In this document: one piece after another, positions 20,831 to 29,008 of the stretch
Position numbering within the stretch: the stretch's first letter is position 1
Layout of the letters: every line of letters starts with the position of its first letter
From: Methanobrevibacter sp.
GTDB lineage: Archaea > Methanobacteriota > Methanobacteria > Methanobacteriales > Methanobacteriaceae
Length of the DNA: 36,652 bases
NCBI RefSeq assembly: GCF_017468685.1
Contig: NZ_JAFUHT010000072.1
Coordinates: forward strand, 1 to 36,652
Reading direction: 5' to 3'
Notes under the pieces: generated by a model
Seen by the model: only the letters and a program-made list of their open reading frames with translations
The model's database searches: none
What the model was told of the DNA's origin: nothing
Position numbers and translations under genes: made by a program

Positions 20831-21382
20831 TTAAATGTCGGGTGTTTGCTCTGCAAGACATAAATGACAAATAGCATTTACGTTGTCTTTCTGATTATCT
20901 TTTACAGGGCAGAAAAATTCTCCATTTCTCTCTTCCACAAATAAACTTCCTGGAAACTCGCTTCCAACAGGATGAATAGGTTCTTCTAAAATAAATGTTG
21001 TGTAAAGTGAGGTGATTACATAGATTAACGGGAATTTATCGTCATCTGCATTAGACAGTCTTTCTTTTTCAAAAGTTCTCTCAAGCATTGGAAATGAAGT
21101 ATCAAATGAAGGCTTGTCAATTGCTGTGTTGATATAATCATCCTTTTCCTTGACCTCTTTCATGCGCATGATGAAATATTTGATGTAGATGGACAAGTAT
21201 TTCTCACGATAGTTTTTCTGAACATATTCTCCATCTTTTCTCATGCGTGCTGTTGCCATCATTAAATCTTGAACTGAGATAATACGTGCATATTTTTTAA
21301 GTATTATCATCAAATCATCTTTTCTGATTTCATTATTTTGTGATAATTTTTTTAGTTCAATTATAATGTCTTCAGCTTCCAT
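20831..21382 (-). CDS. DUF2115 (UPF0305) family protein
   Basis: A 183-aa protein, first gene of the three-gene operon. The C-terminus carries FFCPVKDNQKDNVNAICHLC, the cysteine-bearing signature (three Cys) I associate with the methanogen-specific UPF0305/DUF2115 family, suggesting a bound metal. The N-terminal two thirds are helical. No Shine-Dalgarno is visible and an AT-rich TATA-like tract (TTTTATAATAAA) lies immediately upstream, so the mRNA may have a very short leader or none. Function unknown for the family. Confidence 0.8.
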   Translation of the reverse strand: MEAEDIIIELKKLSQNNEIRKDDLMIILKKYARIISVQDLMMATARMRKDGEYVQKNYREKYLSIYIKYFIMRMKEVKEKDDYINTAIDKPSFDTSFPMLERTFEKERLSNADDDKFPLIYVITSLYTTFILEEPIHPVGSEFPGSLFVEERNGEFFCPVKDNQKDNVNAICHLCLAEQTPDI

Positions 21383-21454
21383 AATGTTTATTATAAAATT
21401 TAATAAATAAATACTTTTAATATAAAATCTAAATTAATAATAAGGTAGATTATT

Positions 21455-22099
21455 ATGGTTGAAGATTTCATGGAGATTTCAAAAGAAGACATTGAAAATG
21501 TTGAAAATGCTTTAAAAGTAAACTCTGATTACAAATTAGCTAATTCACATTTTAACATCAAATCATTTGAAAAAGCTAAAGATATTGTTTTAATTCAATA
21601 TGTTGCCAATGTTGAAAACGAATTGGTTTTCAAGACAAAAGAGGAAAACGGCAAATATTACATTTCAAATACTTTTGATTTGTTTATGGACAATATTGTT
21701 AATGGAAATGTTTCAAGAGATGTTTTCCAGTCAGTAAGCAGTTATTTCTATGAAGTAATTGGCAATCCTAAAAAGGATTTTTCAGATGAAAAGGAAGAGT
21801 TGATCAGTTTTTTAGTTTTAACTGAAGAATATGAGAGAAATCTTCTTGAAACTGATTTGGATCCATGTAAAATCCGTGATGATTATAGCCAGGACCGTGA
21901 AATGATTGACAAGGATGAATCTTTAAACAGGGTTCAAAAGAGTTTGGCTTTAAAAGAGCTTGTTCACATGTCAATTTGTCAGGTAGTAAATGATATAGAT
22001 TTGTTTTTCACAAGGCCTTCAAATTTAACTCCTGAAGAGAATGCGGAAAAAAACAGGCAGGAGCAGAAGGCTCTTGAAAATGAATTGCAATTATCATAA
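21455..22099 (+). CDS. unknown 214-aa protein
   Basis: A soluble acidic protein, divergent from the DUF2115 operon across a 72-nt gap. AAGGTAGAT precedes ATG 21455. The N-terminal half is alpha/beta (strands IVLIQYVANV and NELVFKTK); the C-terminal half is helical and charged, ending in a coiled-coil-like ENAEKNRQEQKALENEL. No family recognised. Confidence 0.65.
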   Translation: MVEDFMEISKEDIENVENALKVNSDYKLANSHFNIKSFEKAKDIVLIQYVANVENELVFKTKEENGKYYISNTFDLFMDNIVNGNVSRDVFQSVSSYFYEVIGNPKKDFSDEKEELISFLVLTEEYERNLLETDLDPCKIRDDYSQDREMIDKDESLNRVQKSLALKELVHMSICQVVNDIDLFFTRPSNLTPEENAEKNRQEQKALENELQLS

Positions 22100-22153
22100 C
22101 TATTAAGTATTATTAAAATAATAATTATTAATATCAATTAACTTGCTGATTAT

Positions 22154-22621
22154 ATGATTACTATTACTAGAAATGAGGAAGTTGTATTAAACCAAATAAA
22201 GATATTTGATATGGAGTATACTGATGGTGTTCCATTAAACGTACTTAGAAAGGAATTGGGATTTCATGAGTATGATCTGGTTCAGATTTTGGAGGAACTT
22301 CAAGACAAGGGCCTTGTCATTTTTAATGATAATAAAGCTAGCCTAACAGATTCTGAAAAAGATGTCAATACAGTTAACTCTAAAAAAGATTTGGAAGAAA
22401 TAGAGTTGAATCAGAAAGAAAAAGATTCATATGATCTAATTAAGGAATTGGTTGATGATAAAAATCTCGTTTCCAAATACACACTTGAGGGCCATTTATT
22501 GTATGGGGATTTGGAAATTACCAATTTCAGAATGTATCATATCATTTTGTCTCTTCAAAACAAGGGTCTTTTAAAAACTATCACCAAAGACGACGGAGAA
22601 TATTATTTGCTTGTTGAATAA
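22154..22621 (+). CDS. tandem winged-helix-like protein
   Basis: A 155-aa protein that looks like two small winged-helix units joined by a Lys/Glu linker. Unit 1: EEVVLNQIKIF, VPLNVLRKELGFHEYDLVQI, LEELQDKGLVIFND. Unit 2: EKDSYDLIKELVDD, FRMYHIILSLQNKGLLKTI. The pattern helix-turn-helix then L-x-x-K-G-L is typical of archaeal DNA-binding winged helices. A DNA-binding or regulatory role is inferred. 54 nt separate it from the upstream gene, and the ribosome site is weak (GCTGATTAT). Confidence 0.55.
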   Translation: MITITRNEEVVLNQIKIFDMEYTDGVPLNVLRKELGFHEYDLVQILEELQDKGLVIFNDNKASLTDSEKDVNTVNSKKDLEEIELNQKEKDSYDLIKELVDDKNLVSKYTLEGHLLYGDLEITNFRMYHIILSLQNKGLLKTITKDDGEYYLLVE

Positions 22622-22737
22622 TATTTCTTACAAATTTTTTATTATTGGAGTAATATTTATTTTCAAGTTCATCATAATATTTATATAATTTAAAAATCAT
22701 ATATTAAACTAATTATTGAAATTATGATGTGTTTTTT

Positions 22738-23190
22738 ATGATGAGAATAAGTATGTCACTACCTAAAAAATTACTAGCAGATTTTGATGAAGTACTAAAA
22801 GAAAGGGGATACCAATCTCGTTCAAAAGGAATTCGTGATGCACTTCAAGATTATATTGTAAGATATCAATGGATGAACTCAATGGAAGGGCAAAGAATTG
22901 GTATTGTTACAATCATATATGACCACCACTACACAGGAGTAATGGAAAACCTTGCAGAGATTCAACACAGTTTCAGAAATGAAATCAACACCAGTATGCA
23001 CATCCACATGACTGATAAATATTGTATGGAAATTGTAGTAGTTAATGGTGATATTGCTGAAATTCGTGATTTAACTGAAAGAATAATGAGACTTAAAGGT
23101 GTAGAGCACGTAAAACTTACAAGTACTGCTAACGGAGAAGAATTTAATGAACCTGGTCACTCACATGACCATGTACACCACCATCATTAA
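22738..23190 (+). CDS. nikR: nickel-responsive regulator NikR
   Basis: A 150-aa ribbon-helix-helix plus ACT-like regulator. The N-terminal RHH reads MRISMSLPKKLLADFDEVL then RSKGIRDALQDYI. The C-terminal regulatory domain has the nickel ligands as MHIHMTDKYC (His-x-His then Cys), plus the upstream DHHY. Nickel-bound NikR tetramers repress nickel uptake and related genes. The C-terminus carries an extra GHSHDHVHHHH tail with six histidines, likely a metal store or sensor extension. I use ATG 22738 (MMRIS); ATG 22741 and GTG 22729 are alternatives. TAATATTTAT occurs twice upstream (22651 and 22675). A hydrogenase-maturation protease gene lies 0.8 kb downstream, in keeping with a nickel theme. 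Confidence 0.92.
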   Translation: MMRISMSLPKKLLADFDEVLKERGYQSRSKGIRDALQDYIVRYQWMNSMEGQRIGIVTIIYDHHYTGVMENLAEIQHSFRNEINTSMHIHMTDKYCMEIVVVNGDIAEIRDLTERIMRLKGVEHVKLTSTANGEEFNEPGHSHDHVHHHH

Positions 23191-23212
23191 TTTCTTTCTT
23201 ATTTTTTTTAAC

Positions 23213-23980
23213 ATGAAATTCAAAACCACTCCATACCATCATGATTTGCTGAAAGATCATGACAGGTTGGCTGTTTTTTATCAGGCTATTCAGGAATATG
23301 ATTCTGGTACTGATCTGGCTTATGATTTAGGTTGCGGAAGTGGGGTTTTATCTTATTTTTTAAGTTCAAAATTCAAAGAAATCAAATCATTAGAGATAGA
23401 TAGAAAAACATTTAACTGTGCCCGAGAGAATTTAGCTGATTTTGATAATGTTGAAGTTATTAACAGTGATGTTTTAGACTATAATTTTACTAAAAAAGCT
23501 GATTTGATTGTATGTGAGATGCTGGATACGGCATTGGTTGATGAAGAGGAAATTCCAGTTTTAAATCATGCAAAAAAATTCCTAAAAGAGGATGGAATAA
23601 TCATACCTCAGGGAGTAATCAACACTGTGGAGCTGGCAAATATTGAAAGAGATTATGTGCACTGGGATGAAGGTGTAAAATATGAAATACTTTCTGATGA
23701 AGTGGTATATTCTGAGCTAAATTTTTTACAAGACATTAACCCCGAATTCAAAATATCCTTAAATTTACAGGCCAAAAAAGAAGGAATATTAAACGGTTTG
23801 AAAATTACAACATACACAAAACTCACAGATGATATCATTGCAGGGCCATTGCCCATGCTGAATCCACCTTTATTAATTCCATTGGAAGAAAAGAAAATAA
23901 AAGTAAATGAATTTATAAATGTTGAGATAAAATATATTATGGGAAATGGGATTGAGAGTATAGAAACTAAATATTTATAG
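23213..23980 (+). CDS. PRMT-like class I methyltransferase
   Basis: A 255-aa methyltransferase. Motif I is YDLGCGSGVLS (residues 37-47), the acidic end of strand 2 is LEIDR, the adenine loop NSDVLDY, and IVCEMLDTALVDEEE (99-113) resembles the double-Glu hairpin region of protein arginine methyltransferases (SExxD/GxxLxxE). A beta-rich C-terminal part follows. I place the start at ATG 23213 rather than the in-frame ATG at 23147, which would overlap nikR; homologous methylases begin near FKTTPYHHD. No strong Shine-Dalgarno is seen. It is followed after 8 nt by the hydrogenase protease gene. The substrate is unknown; protein arginine methylation is a hypothesis only. Confidence 0.78.
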   Translation: MKFKTTPYHHDLLKDHDRLAVFYQAIQEYDSGTDLAYDLGCGSGVLSYFLSSKFKEIKSLEIDRKTFNCARENLADFDNVEVINSDVLDYNFTKKADLIVCEMLDTALVDEEEIPVLNHAKKFLKEDGIIIPQGVINTVELANIERDYVHWDEGVKYEILSDEVVYSELNFLQDINPEFKISLNLQAKKEGILNGLKITTYTKLTDDIIAGPLPMLNPPLLIPLEEKKIKVNEFINVEIKYIMGNGIESIETKYL

Positions 23981-23988
23981 GTGTTAAA

Positions 23989-24471
23989 ATGAACTTTAAA
24001 TCTCAATTAAACAATTTTTTAACTGATTGTGAAAAATTAATAATATTAGGTGTAGGTAACGAGCTTAAAAGCGATGATGGTGTAGGACCATACATTATTA
24101 AGAAATTAAAAGAGGAAAATATAGAAAATAAAAATCTATTGTTCATAGATGCACAAACCGTTCCGGAAAACTTTACAGGAAAAATCAGAAAAGAAAATCC
24201 TACTCATTTAATCATTGTTGACGCCTGTTTAATGGACTCACAACCGGGAGATATGCAAATTGTAAATAAATATGAATTTGCAAACATAGGCATTTCAACC
24301 CATTCAATGTCATTGTCATTCTTTGTCAGATATCTGGAAAAAGACACTGATTTTAGAATAATATTTGTTGGTATTGAGCCTGAAACTATGGAAATGGGTG
24401 AAAAACCAACACTTGTGGTTGAAAAATCAGCTAACGAATTTATAGAAATTTTAAAAGAGATCATATTATGA
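23989..24471 (+). CDS. hycI: hydrogenase maturation protease (HycI-like)
   Basis: A 160-aa protease of the HyaD/HycI family that clips the C-terminus of a [NiFe] hydrogenase large subunit after nickel insertion. The signature LGVGNELKSDDGVGPYI covers residues about 20-36; its Glu/Asp and the later DACLMD aspartate are the nickel-sensing residues, and FVGIEPE lies near the C-terminus. Its ATG follows GGTGTTAAA. It overlaps the next gene by 4 nt (ATGA type). The target in a methanogen could be Eha/Ehb- or Frh-type hydrogenase; the sequence does not decide. Confidence 0.88.
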   Translation: MNFKSQLNNFLTDCEKLIILGVGNELKSDDGVGPYIIKKLKEENIENKNLLFIDAQTVPENFTGKIRKENPTHLIIVDACLMDSQPGDMQIVNKYEFANIGISTHSMSLSFFVRYLEKDTDFRIIFVGIEPETMEMGEKPTLVVEKSANEFIEILKEIIL

Positions 24472-25562
24472 AAATTTTATTTATTGGCTCAAGATTATAT
24501 GATGATTTAGATTGGTATGTCAAATCAAAAGGAATAGAAAGTGTTTTAACCGAATCAAATGAGGATGCAATCAATTTGGATTTGCCTGATCAGGTATTTA
24601 TTGTTCCAAGAGGAATGGATGGTCCTAAACAGGTTGCATTAATGCAAAATGTGGATGCAATTGTGCCGCTTATAGGCATAGACCCTCCATTAATCGATGT
24701 GGCTCATATGAAGGAAGAGGTTGAAAAGGATTATGGCATACCTGTGATTGCAGCGGGAGTAAGGGCAGTTGAATTAACTTCAAATAAAATCAAAACTAAA
24801 GGATTTTACACTGAAATTGGGGTTACAACTCCTAAATATCAAATATTAAACAGTCCTGATGAGTTGGATTTGGAGTTGCCGGTTGTCCTAAAACAGGGTG
24901 AAGGACAAGGCGGAAAGGATATCAAGGTTGCAAAAACAATTGAAGATGTTGAGGAATACTTCAAAGAATTTAACCAGGCCCTTTGTGAAGAATTTATTGA
25001 AGGTGCAGAAATATCCATTGAAGTTTTAGGATATGATGGTCAGTATGTTGCTTTGCCTCCAATTTATAAAGGTGAAACAACTTTGGAAGGAACACACCCG
25101 TTAAATAAGACTAAAACAGGTCCTTGTATGGTTGAGGGACTGGATAATAATCTGGTTCAGCACACCGCTTATAAAGTGGCCAAAAATCTGGATTCTGACG
25201 GAATATTTGAAATGGATTTCATGTATTCAAGAAAAAACAATCAGTTATATGCAATAGAAGTGAATACTCGTCCTAATGGTACAAGATATTTAACAACTGC
25301 CACATGTGGGGTTAACTCCTTATGTGAATTAGTTAATATGGCTATTGGGGAGTTTAGCTTAGCAGACATTTCAGATAAACTTCAGTATAATTATTCAACT
25401 GAAATCCCTGTGGGGGACTATAACGGACCTAAAGCAAATGAACCGATTAAATCATTTGAAAATAATGATTTTGTTGTGCATGGTCCTCAAGGATATCAAA
25501 GAGTCACAGCAAAAGCTGATTCCAAAGATGAACTAGAAAAATTAGTTGATAAATTAACTTAA
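24468..25562 (+). CDS. CarB-like ATP-grasp protein of the pseudomurein cluster
   Basis: A 364-aa ATP-grasp enzyme resembling half of carbamoyl-phosphate synthase large subunit. The N-terminal pre-ATP-grasp part is MKILFIGSRLYDDLD; the ATP-binding region has PVVLKQGEGQGGKDIKVA and FIEGAEISIEVLGYDGQYV; metal ligands are in GIFEMDFMYS and AIEVNTRPNGTRYL. ATP-grasp enzymes make acyl-phosphate intermediates and form peptide-like bonds. A stand-alone CarB-like gene next to MraY- and Mur-like genes is a known feature of pseudomurein-making methanogens, so a role in wall-precursor synthesis is likely. It overlaps hycI by 4 nt, so the operon may start further upstream. Confidence 0.85.
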   Translation: MKILFIGSRLYDDLDWYVKSKGIESVLTESNEDAINLDLPDQVFIVPRGMDGPKQVALMQNVDAIVPLIGIDPPLIDVAHMKEEVEKDYGIPVIAAGVRAVELTSNKIKTKGFYTEIGVTTPKYQILNSPDELDLELPVVLKQGEGQGGKDIKVAKTIEDVEEYFKEFNQALCEEFIEGAEISIEVLGYDGQYVALPPIYKGETTLEGTHPLNKTKTGPCMVEGLDNNLVQHTAYKVAKNLDSDGIFEMDFMYSRKNNQLYAIEVNTRPNGTRYLTTATCGVNSLCELVNMAIGEFSLADISDKLQYNYSTEIPVGDYNGPKANEPIKSFENNDFVVHGPQGYQRVTAKADSKDELEKLVDKLT

Positions 25563-25642
25563 AAAACTGTGTTATAAGTTATAATTATATACTATTATCA
25601 ATATATATTTTAATAATCTAAATATTTGATAGTGTGATTATA

Positions 25643-26713
25643 ATGAATAATACAGATATGTTAATTCTTTTTTTAATAACATTGTGCGCTACAATATTCT
25701 TTACATGGTATGTTAAAAGGATATTGTTAAAAGCAAGGATTGCAGATAATCCTATAGTAAGTGAACATAGACATAAAAGCGGTACTCCTACAATGGGAGG
25801 TATAGCATTTTTATTTACAATTTCCCTAATTATTGCACTGTACTATCAAAACACACCAATTTTAATCGTATCATTCATTATGCTTGCAGGAGGAATTGTA
25901 GGTTTAGTAGATGATTTAATTGGACTTAAAGTCAAAGAAGTTCAGAAAATTGTAGTAAACACTTCAAATGAAACCATTGCATTAGGAAGATTGGACGTTG
26001 AACCTAATGAGGAAGTTCGTGTTGCAACTCCTAAAGCAAAAGCAGAAGTAGATGATTTGCTTAAAGCAGGAAAAGTTGAAGTGATTGGTGAAGTTCCAAT
26101 TAAAACAGAACCTGAAGAAACCGAAAAAATCATATGTCAAATTGTATTGGGATTATTTTTAGGATTGACTGGTGTTGTAACCACTTTAGGTGGTTTTGAA
26201 CTAGGAATATTGGCTATTCCGGTTGTTATAATTGCAGTTTTAGGATCAATCAATTCAGTCAACTTGATTGACGGTATGGATGGTCTTGCGGCAGGAATAG
26301 TTGGAATTGCATCAATTGCATGTTGTGTATACGGTTACTTGTTTGGACCTTTAACTGTTATTCCGCCATTTTTAATACTTGCAGGTTTATGTTTAGGATT
26401 TTTAGTGTTTAACAAATATCCTGCAAAAATATTCATGGGAGATACAGGGTCATTTGTACTGGGAACTGGTTATGCAGCAGCTGTTTTAGTATGTGATATT
26501 CCATACTTTGGTGTTCTTGCATTAGGTGTGCCAATAATATCTGTTGTTGTAAGCTTGTTGCATAGGGCACATATTATTAAATTGCCTGTAGAGCCACTAC
26601 ATCATACTTTAAACCATTATGGAATGTCTGAAACAAAAATCGTTTGGACTTATTGGGGATTTACAGCATTATTATGTATCATAGGTATTCTTTTAAAGAT
26701 GTACCTTTTCTAA
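25643..26713 (+). CDS. MraY-like phospho-sugar transferase with inserted domain
   Basis: A 356-aa polyprenyl-phosphate transferase (glycosyltransferase family 4). Motifs: SGTPTMGGIAFLF (about 46-58), LVDDLIGL with the Asp pair at 90-91, NSVNLIDGMDGLAAG (about 205-219), FMGDTGSFVLG, and PLHHTLNHYG in place of the bacterial HHH loop. It is predicted to load the pseudomurein precursor onto undecaprenyl phosphate. Unlike bacterial MraY, about 70 residues (96-165; VEPNEEVRVATPKAKAEV and more) are inserted between the second conserved loop and the next helix. About nine or ten transmembrane helices. ATG 25643 is preferred to GTG 25634. 81 nt separate it from the CarB-like gene. Confidence 0.9.
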   Translation: MNNTDMLILFLITLCATIFFTWYVKRILLKARIADNPIVSEHRHKSGTPTMGGIAFLFTISLIIALYYQNTPILIVSFIMLAGGIVGLVDDLIGLKVKEVQKIVVNTSNETIALGRLDVEPNEEVRVATPKAKAEVDDLLKAGKVEVIGEVPIKTEPEETEKIICQIVLGLFLGLTGVVTTLGGFELGILAIPVVIIAVLGSINSVNLIDGMDGLAAGIVGIASIACCVYGYLFGPLTVIPPFLILAGLCLGFLVFNKYPAKIFMGDTGSFVLGTGYAAAVLVCDIPYFGVLALGVPIISVVVSLLHRAHIIKLPVEPLHHTLNHYGMSETKIVWTYWGFTALLCIIGILLKMYLF

Positions 26714-26732
26714 TTTTTTTTGGAGATTTTTT

Positions 26733-28478
26733 ATGGATATTAAAGATTTGGCTAATTCAATTAATGGAAAACTTGTAGGGAATGATGATTTTTTCTCAAT
26801 TGATGGATTTACTGGAAAGTTCACATATTTGCATGATGCTCATACAGGAGATATTGTAATAAGGGATTGGGTTGATGCAACTGGTGTTCAAATGGCCTTT
26901 AAACAGAATATTGCATGTCTGATAACTCCGCAACCTAAGGATGGAGCTGTTGAAGAGGCCAACAGATTGAATTTTCCATTAATCATTGTAGATGATATTG
27001 AATTGGCTAAAACTTATGTTATAGAAAACACTGAAACTGAAAAATTAGAAGATATTTGCGATTTAGTTAAAGCAGTTGAGGGGAAGATTGTTGGTAACGA
27101 CGAGTTCTTTTCAATTGATGGATTTACCGGAAAGTTCACATTTTTAAATGATGCTCATACTGGAGATATTGTTGTAAGGCACTGGATTAATGGCACTGGC
27201 ATTCAAATGGCATTCAATAAAAATATCGCTTGTCTAATCACACAAACTCCGAAGGACGGAGCTATTGAAACTGCTGAGAGATTGAATTTTCCATTGATTA
27301 TAACAGATAAAATTGAGTTAGCAAATGCATATGCTTTATCACATACCATTGCCAAGTATTCTCCAACTTCAACAAATGTTGTAATCACTGGAACCAATGG
27401 TAAATCAACAACTTCCCATTTAATTTATCATATTTTAAACAATGCAGGTTATCATGTATTGACAAATACTGACAGTGAATCAGAATTCAATACTCTGATT
27501 GATCCGATGGTTTCCAAACTGATTTGTGATGAAGTTCAAAAGAATGGAAAATTGGATTATCTGGTCATTGAAGTGTCTGAAGTTCAAGGTTGGCTTGATA
27601 AACTAATGAAAAATCATGCAGCATTAATGAGTGAAGCAATTAAACCAAAAGTTGGTGTGATAACCAATATTGCAATGGATCATATTGGTCTTGTAAACTC
27701 TATTGATGATGTGTTTGAAGAAATCAGACCCGTTCCTCAGGCCATTGGCAATGGAATCACCATTTTAAATCATGATGATGAACTTGTAATGAAACTGGAA
27801 GCTGAAAACCCATTTTACACTTCAATGTCTGAACTGAAAGAGGACAATTCTGTTTACTTTAATGGGGATGCTATAATATATAAAAATAATCCGATTTTAT
27901 CTGTTGACGAGTTGCCGTTTACAGGTAATCATTTTATTCAAAATATCTTGTCTGCTGTTGGAGCATGTATCTCATTAGGCATTGACATTGCAGAAATTGT
28001 AGATGGTGTGAAAACTTATAAGGCATTAAATAGAAGATTTGCTAAGTTAAATGATGAACCATTAATTTACGATGATTTTGCTCATAATCCTGATGGAATT
28101 AAAGCTACAATATCTGAAACTCTCAAATTGCTTTTGCCAAATCAAAAGCTACATGTTGTATGTGCAATAAGAGGTTCAAGGGGTGTTGAAATAAATCAGC
28201 TTAATGTTGAAGCATTGGTTGAATCAATGAATGAGGACATTGAGTTATACTTGTCTTCAAGTAATGATGTAGTAAATGAATTGAATTTTGTTGAGGATAA
28301 TGAGAGGGAAGTATTTTTCAACACATTGAAAGAAAATAATATTGAATTCACTCATTTTGTAAATTTAAAGGATTGTCTTGAGGAAGTATATCAAAAAGCA
28401 GATAAAAATGATATTATCTTATTGATTGGAGCTCAGGGAATGGATCCTGCTGAATCACTTTTATCAGATATAATATAA
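26733..28478 (+). CDS. Mur ligase family enzyme with duplicated N-terminal domain
   Basis: A 581-aa Mur ligase, ATP-dependent amino-acid ligase for the pseudomurein peptide. The ATP loop is ITGTNGKSTTS (219-229); then GVITNIAMDHIG, the Mur central-domain helix, and a C-terminal domain starting near NRRFAKLNDEPLIYDDFAHN. Residues 6-100 and 111-205 are tandem copies of one domain (about 65 of 95 identical by hand count), each beginning near GKLVGNDDFFSIDGFTGKF. This makes the protein longer than bacterial Mur ligases (about 450-500 aa). GGAGAT precedes the ATG, 19 nt after the MraY-like gene, so the two are co-transcribed. Which residue it adds cannot be read from the sequence. Confidence 0.9.
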   Translation: MDIKDLANSINGKLVGNDDFFSIDGFTGKFTYLHDAHTGDIVIRDWVDATGVQMAFKQNIACLITPQPKDGAVEEANRLNFPLIIVDDIELAKTYVIENTETEKLEDICDLVKAVEGKIVGNDEFFSIDGFTGKFTFLNDAHTGDIVVRHWINGTGIQMAFNKNIACLITQTPKDGAIETAERLNFPLIITDKIELANAYALSHTIAKYSPTSTNVVITGTNGKSTTSHLIYHILNNAGYHVLTNTDSESEFNTLIDPMVSKLICDEVQKNGKLDYLVIEVSEVQGWLDKLMKNHAALMSEAIKPKVGVITNIAMDHIGLVNSIDDVFEEIRPVPQAIGNGITILNHDDELVMKLEAENPFYTSMSELKEDNSVYFNGDAIIYKNNPILSVDELPFTGNHFIQNILSAVGACISLGIDIAEIVDGVKTYKALNRRFAKLNDEPLIYDDFAHNPDGIKATISETLKLLLPNQKLHVVCAIRGSRGVEINQLNVEALVESMNEDIELYLSSSNDVVNELNFVEDNEREVFFNTLKENNIEFTHFVNLKDCLEEVYQKADKNDIILLIGAQGMDPAESLLSDII

Positions 28479-28520
28479 AATTTAAATATTACATTGATTA
28501 AAATAATAAATGTATAAATT

Positions 28521-28539
28521 TATTCTTTTTAAAAGAATA
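28521..28539. repeat. 9-bp inverted repeat before the POTRA-like gene
   Basis: TATTCTTTT and AAAAGAATA flank a single T, about 25 nt before ATG 28562. It could be a terminator of the Mur operon or a leader hairpin. AGAGGATA follows as the ribosome site. Confidence 0.45.
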
Positions 28540-28561
28540 TGGATGCTAAGAGGATATAAAC

Positions 28562-29008
28562 ATGTTTATAAAGATTAGGAGAGACACATTAATAATTTTA
28601 TTATTGGCGTTTATTTTAATTCTTTGTGGTCGTTTAATTACATATGTTGCATTTGCCTCCTCTGATGATATTAATGATGGTATTCCTATTTCTGGGGTAA
28701 TCATAAAAGGAAATGATATTGTTCCGGTGGATACCATTAGATATAATGTAATGCAAGCAGGTTTCAGGGACGGTAGTGTAATATATGGAGATATTTTAAA
28801 AACTTCTAAAAGAGAGGTTTCGCTGCAGGATGCGATACAAACGGCGCAGGAATTTGCAACACGGTCAACAGTGCCAGGTACATCTGTTCAGCCAATAACA
28901 GCTGCAGATGTTCAGGTTGATAAAAACACTGGTGTTGTTACAGTAACTGTTATAGAAGACTTTTCTTCTGTTGAATTGGAGAATAAAACAACAGGGGCGA
29001 GTGGATGA
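28562..29008 (+). CDS. bitopic membrane protein with POTRA-like extracytoplasmic domain
   Basis: A 148-aa protein with a short basic N-terminus (MFIKIRR), one transmembrane segment (about 9-31), and an extracytoplasmic domain of about 100 residues. The domain starts ISGVIIKGNDIVPVDTIRYN (43-62), then a G-rich turn and helix (VSLQDAIQTAQEFA), and ends ADVQVDKNTGVVTVTVIED (115-133). The order strand-GN-helix-helix-strand-TG-strand is that of POTRA domains as in BamA or FtsQ. The topology and a position right after mraY/mur-type genes recall bacterial FtsQ/DivIB. POTRA homology is my inference from pattern. It overlaps the next gene by 4 nt. Function unknown. Confidence 0.72.
   Translation: MFIKIRRDTLIILLLAFILILCGRLITYVAFASSDDINDGIPISGVIIKGNDIVPVDTIRYNVMQAGFRDGSVIYGDILKTSKREVSLQDAIQTAQEFATRSTVPGTSVQPITAADVQVDKNTGVVTVTVIEDFSSVELENKTTGASG

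Noticed and set aside
23147-23212. Longer start for the PRMT-like gene, overlapping nikR
   Set aside because: The extra residues (MNLVTHMTMYTTIINFFLIFF) come from reading the His-tail and T-run of nikR in another frame; the methylase core begins after ATG 23213.
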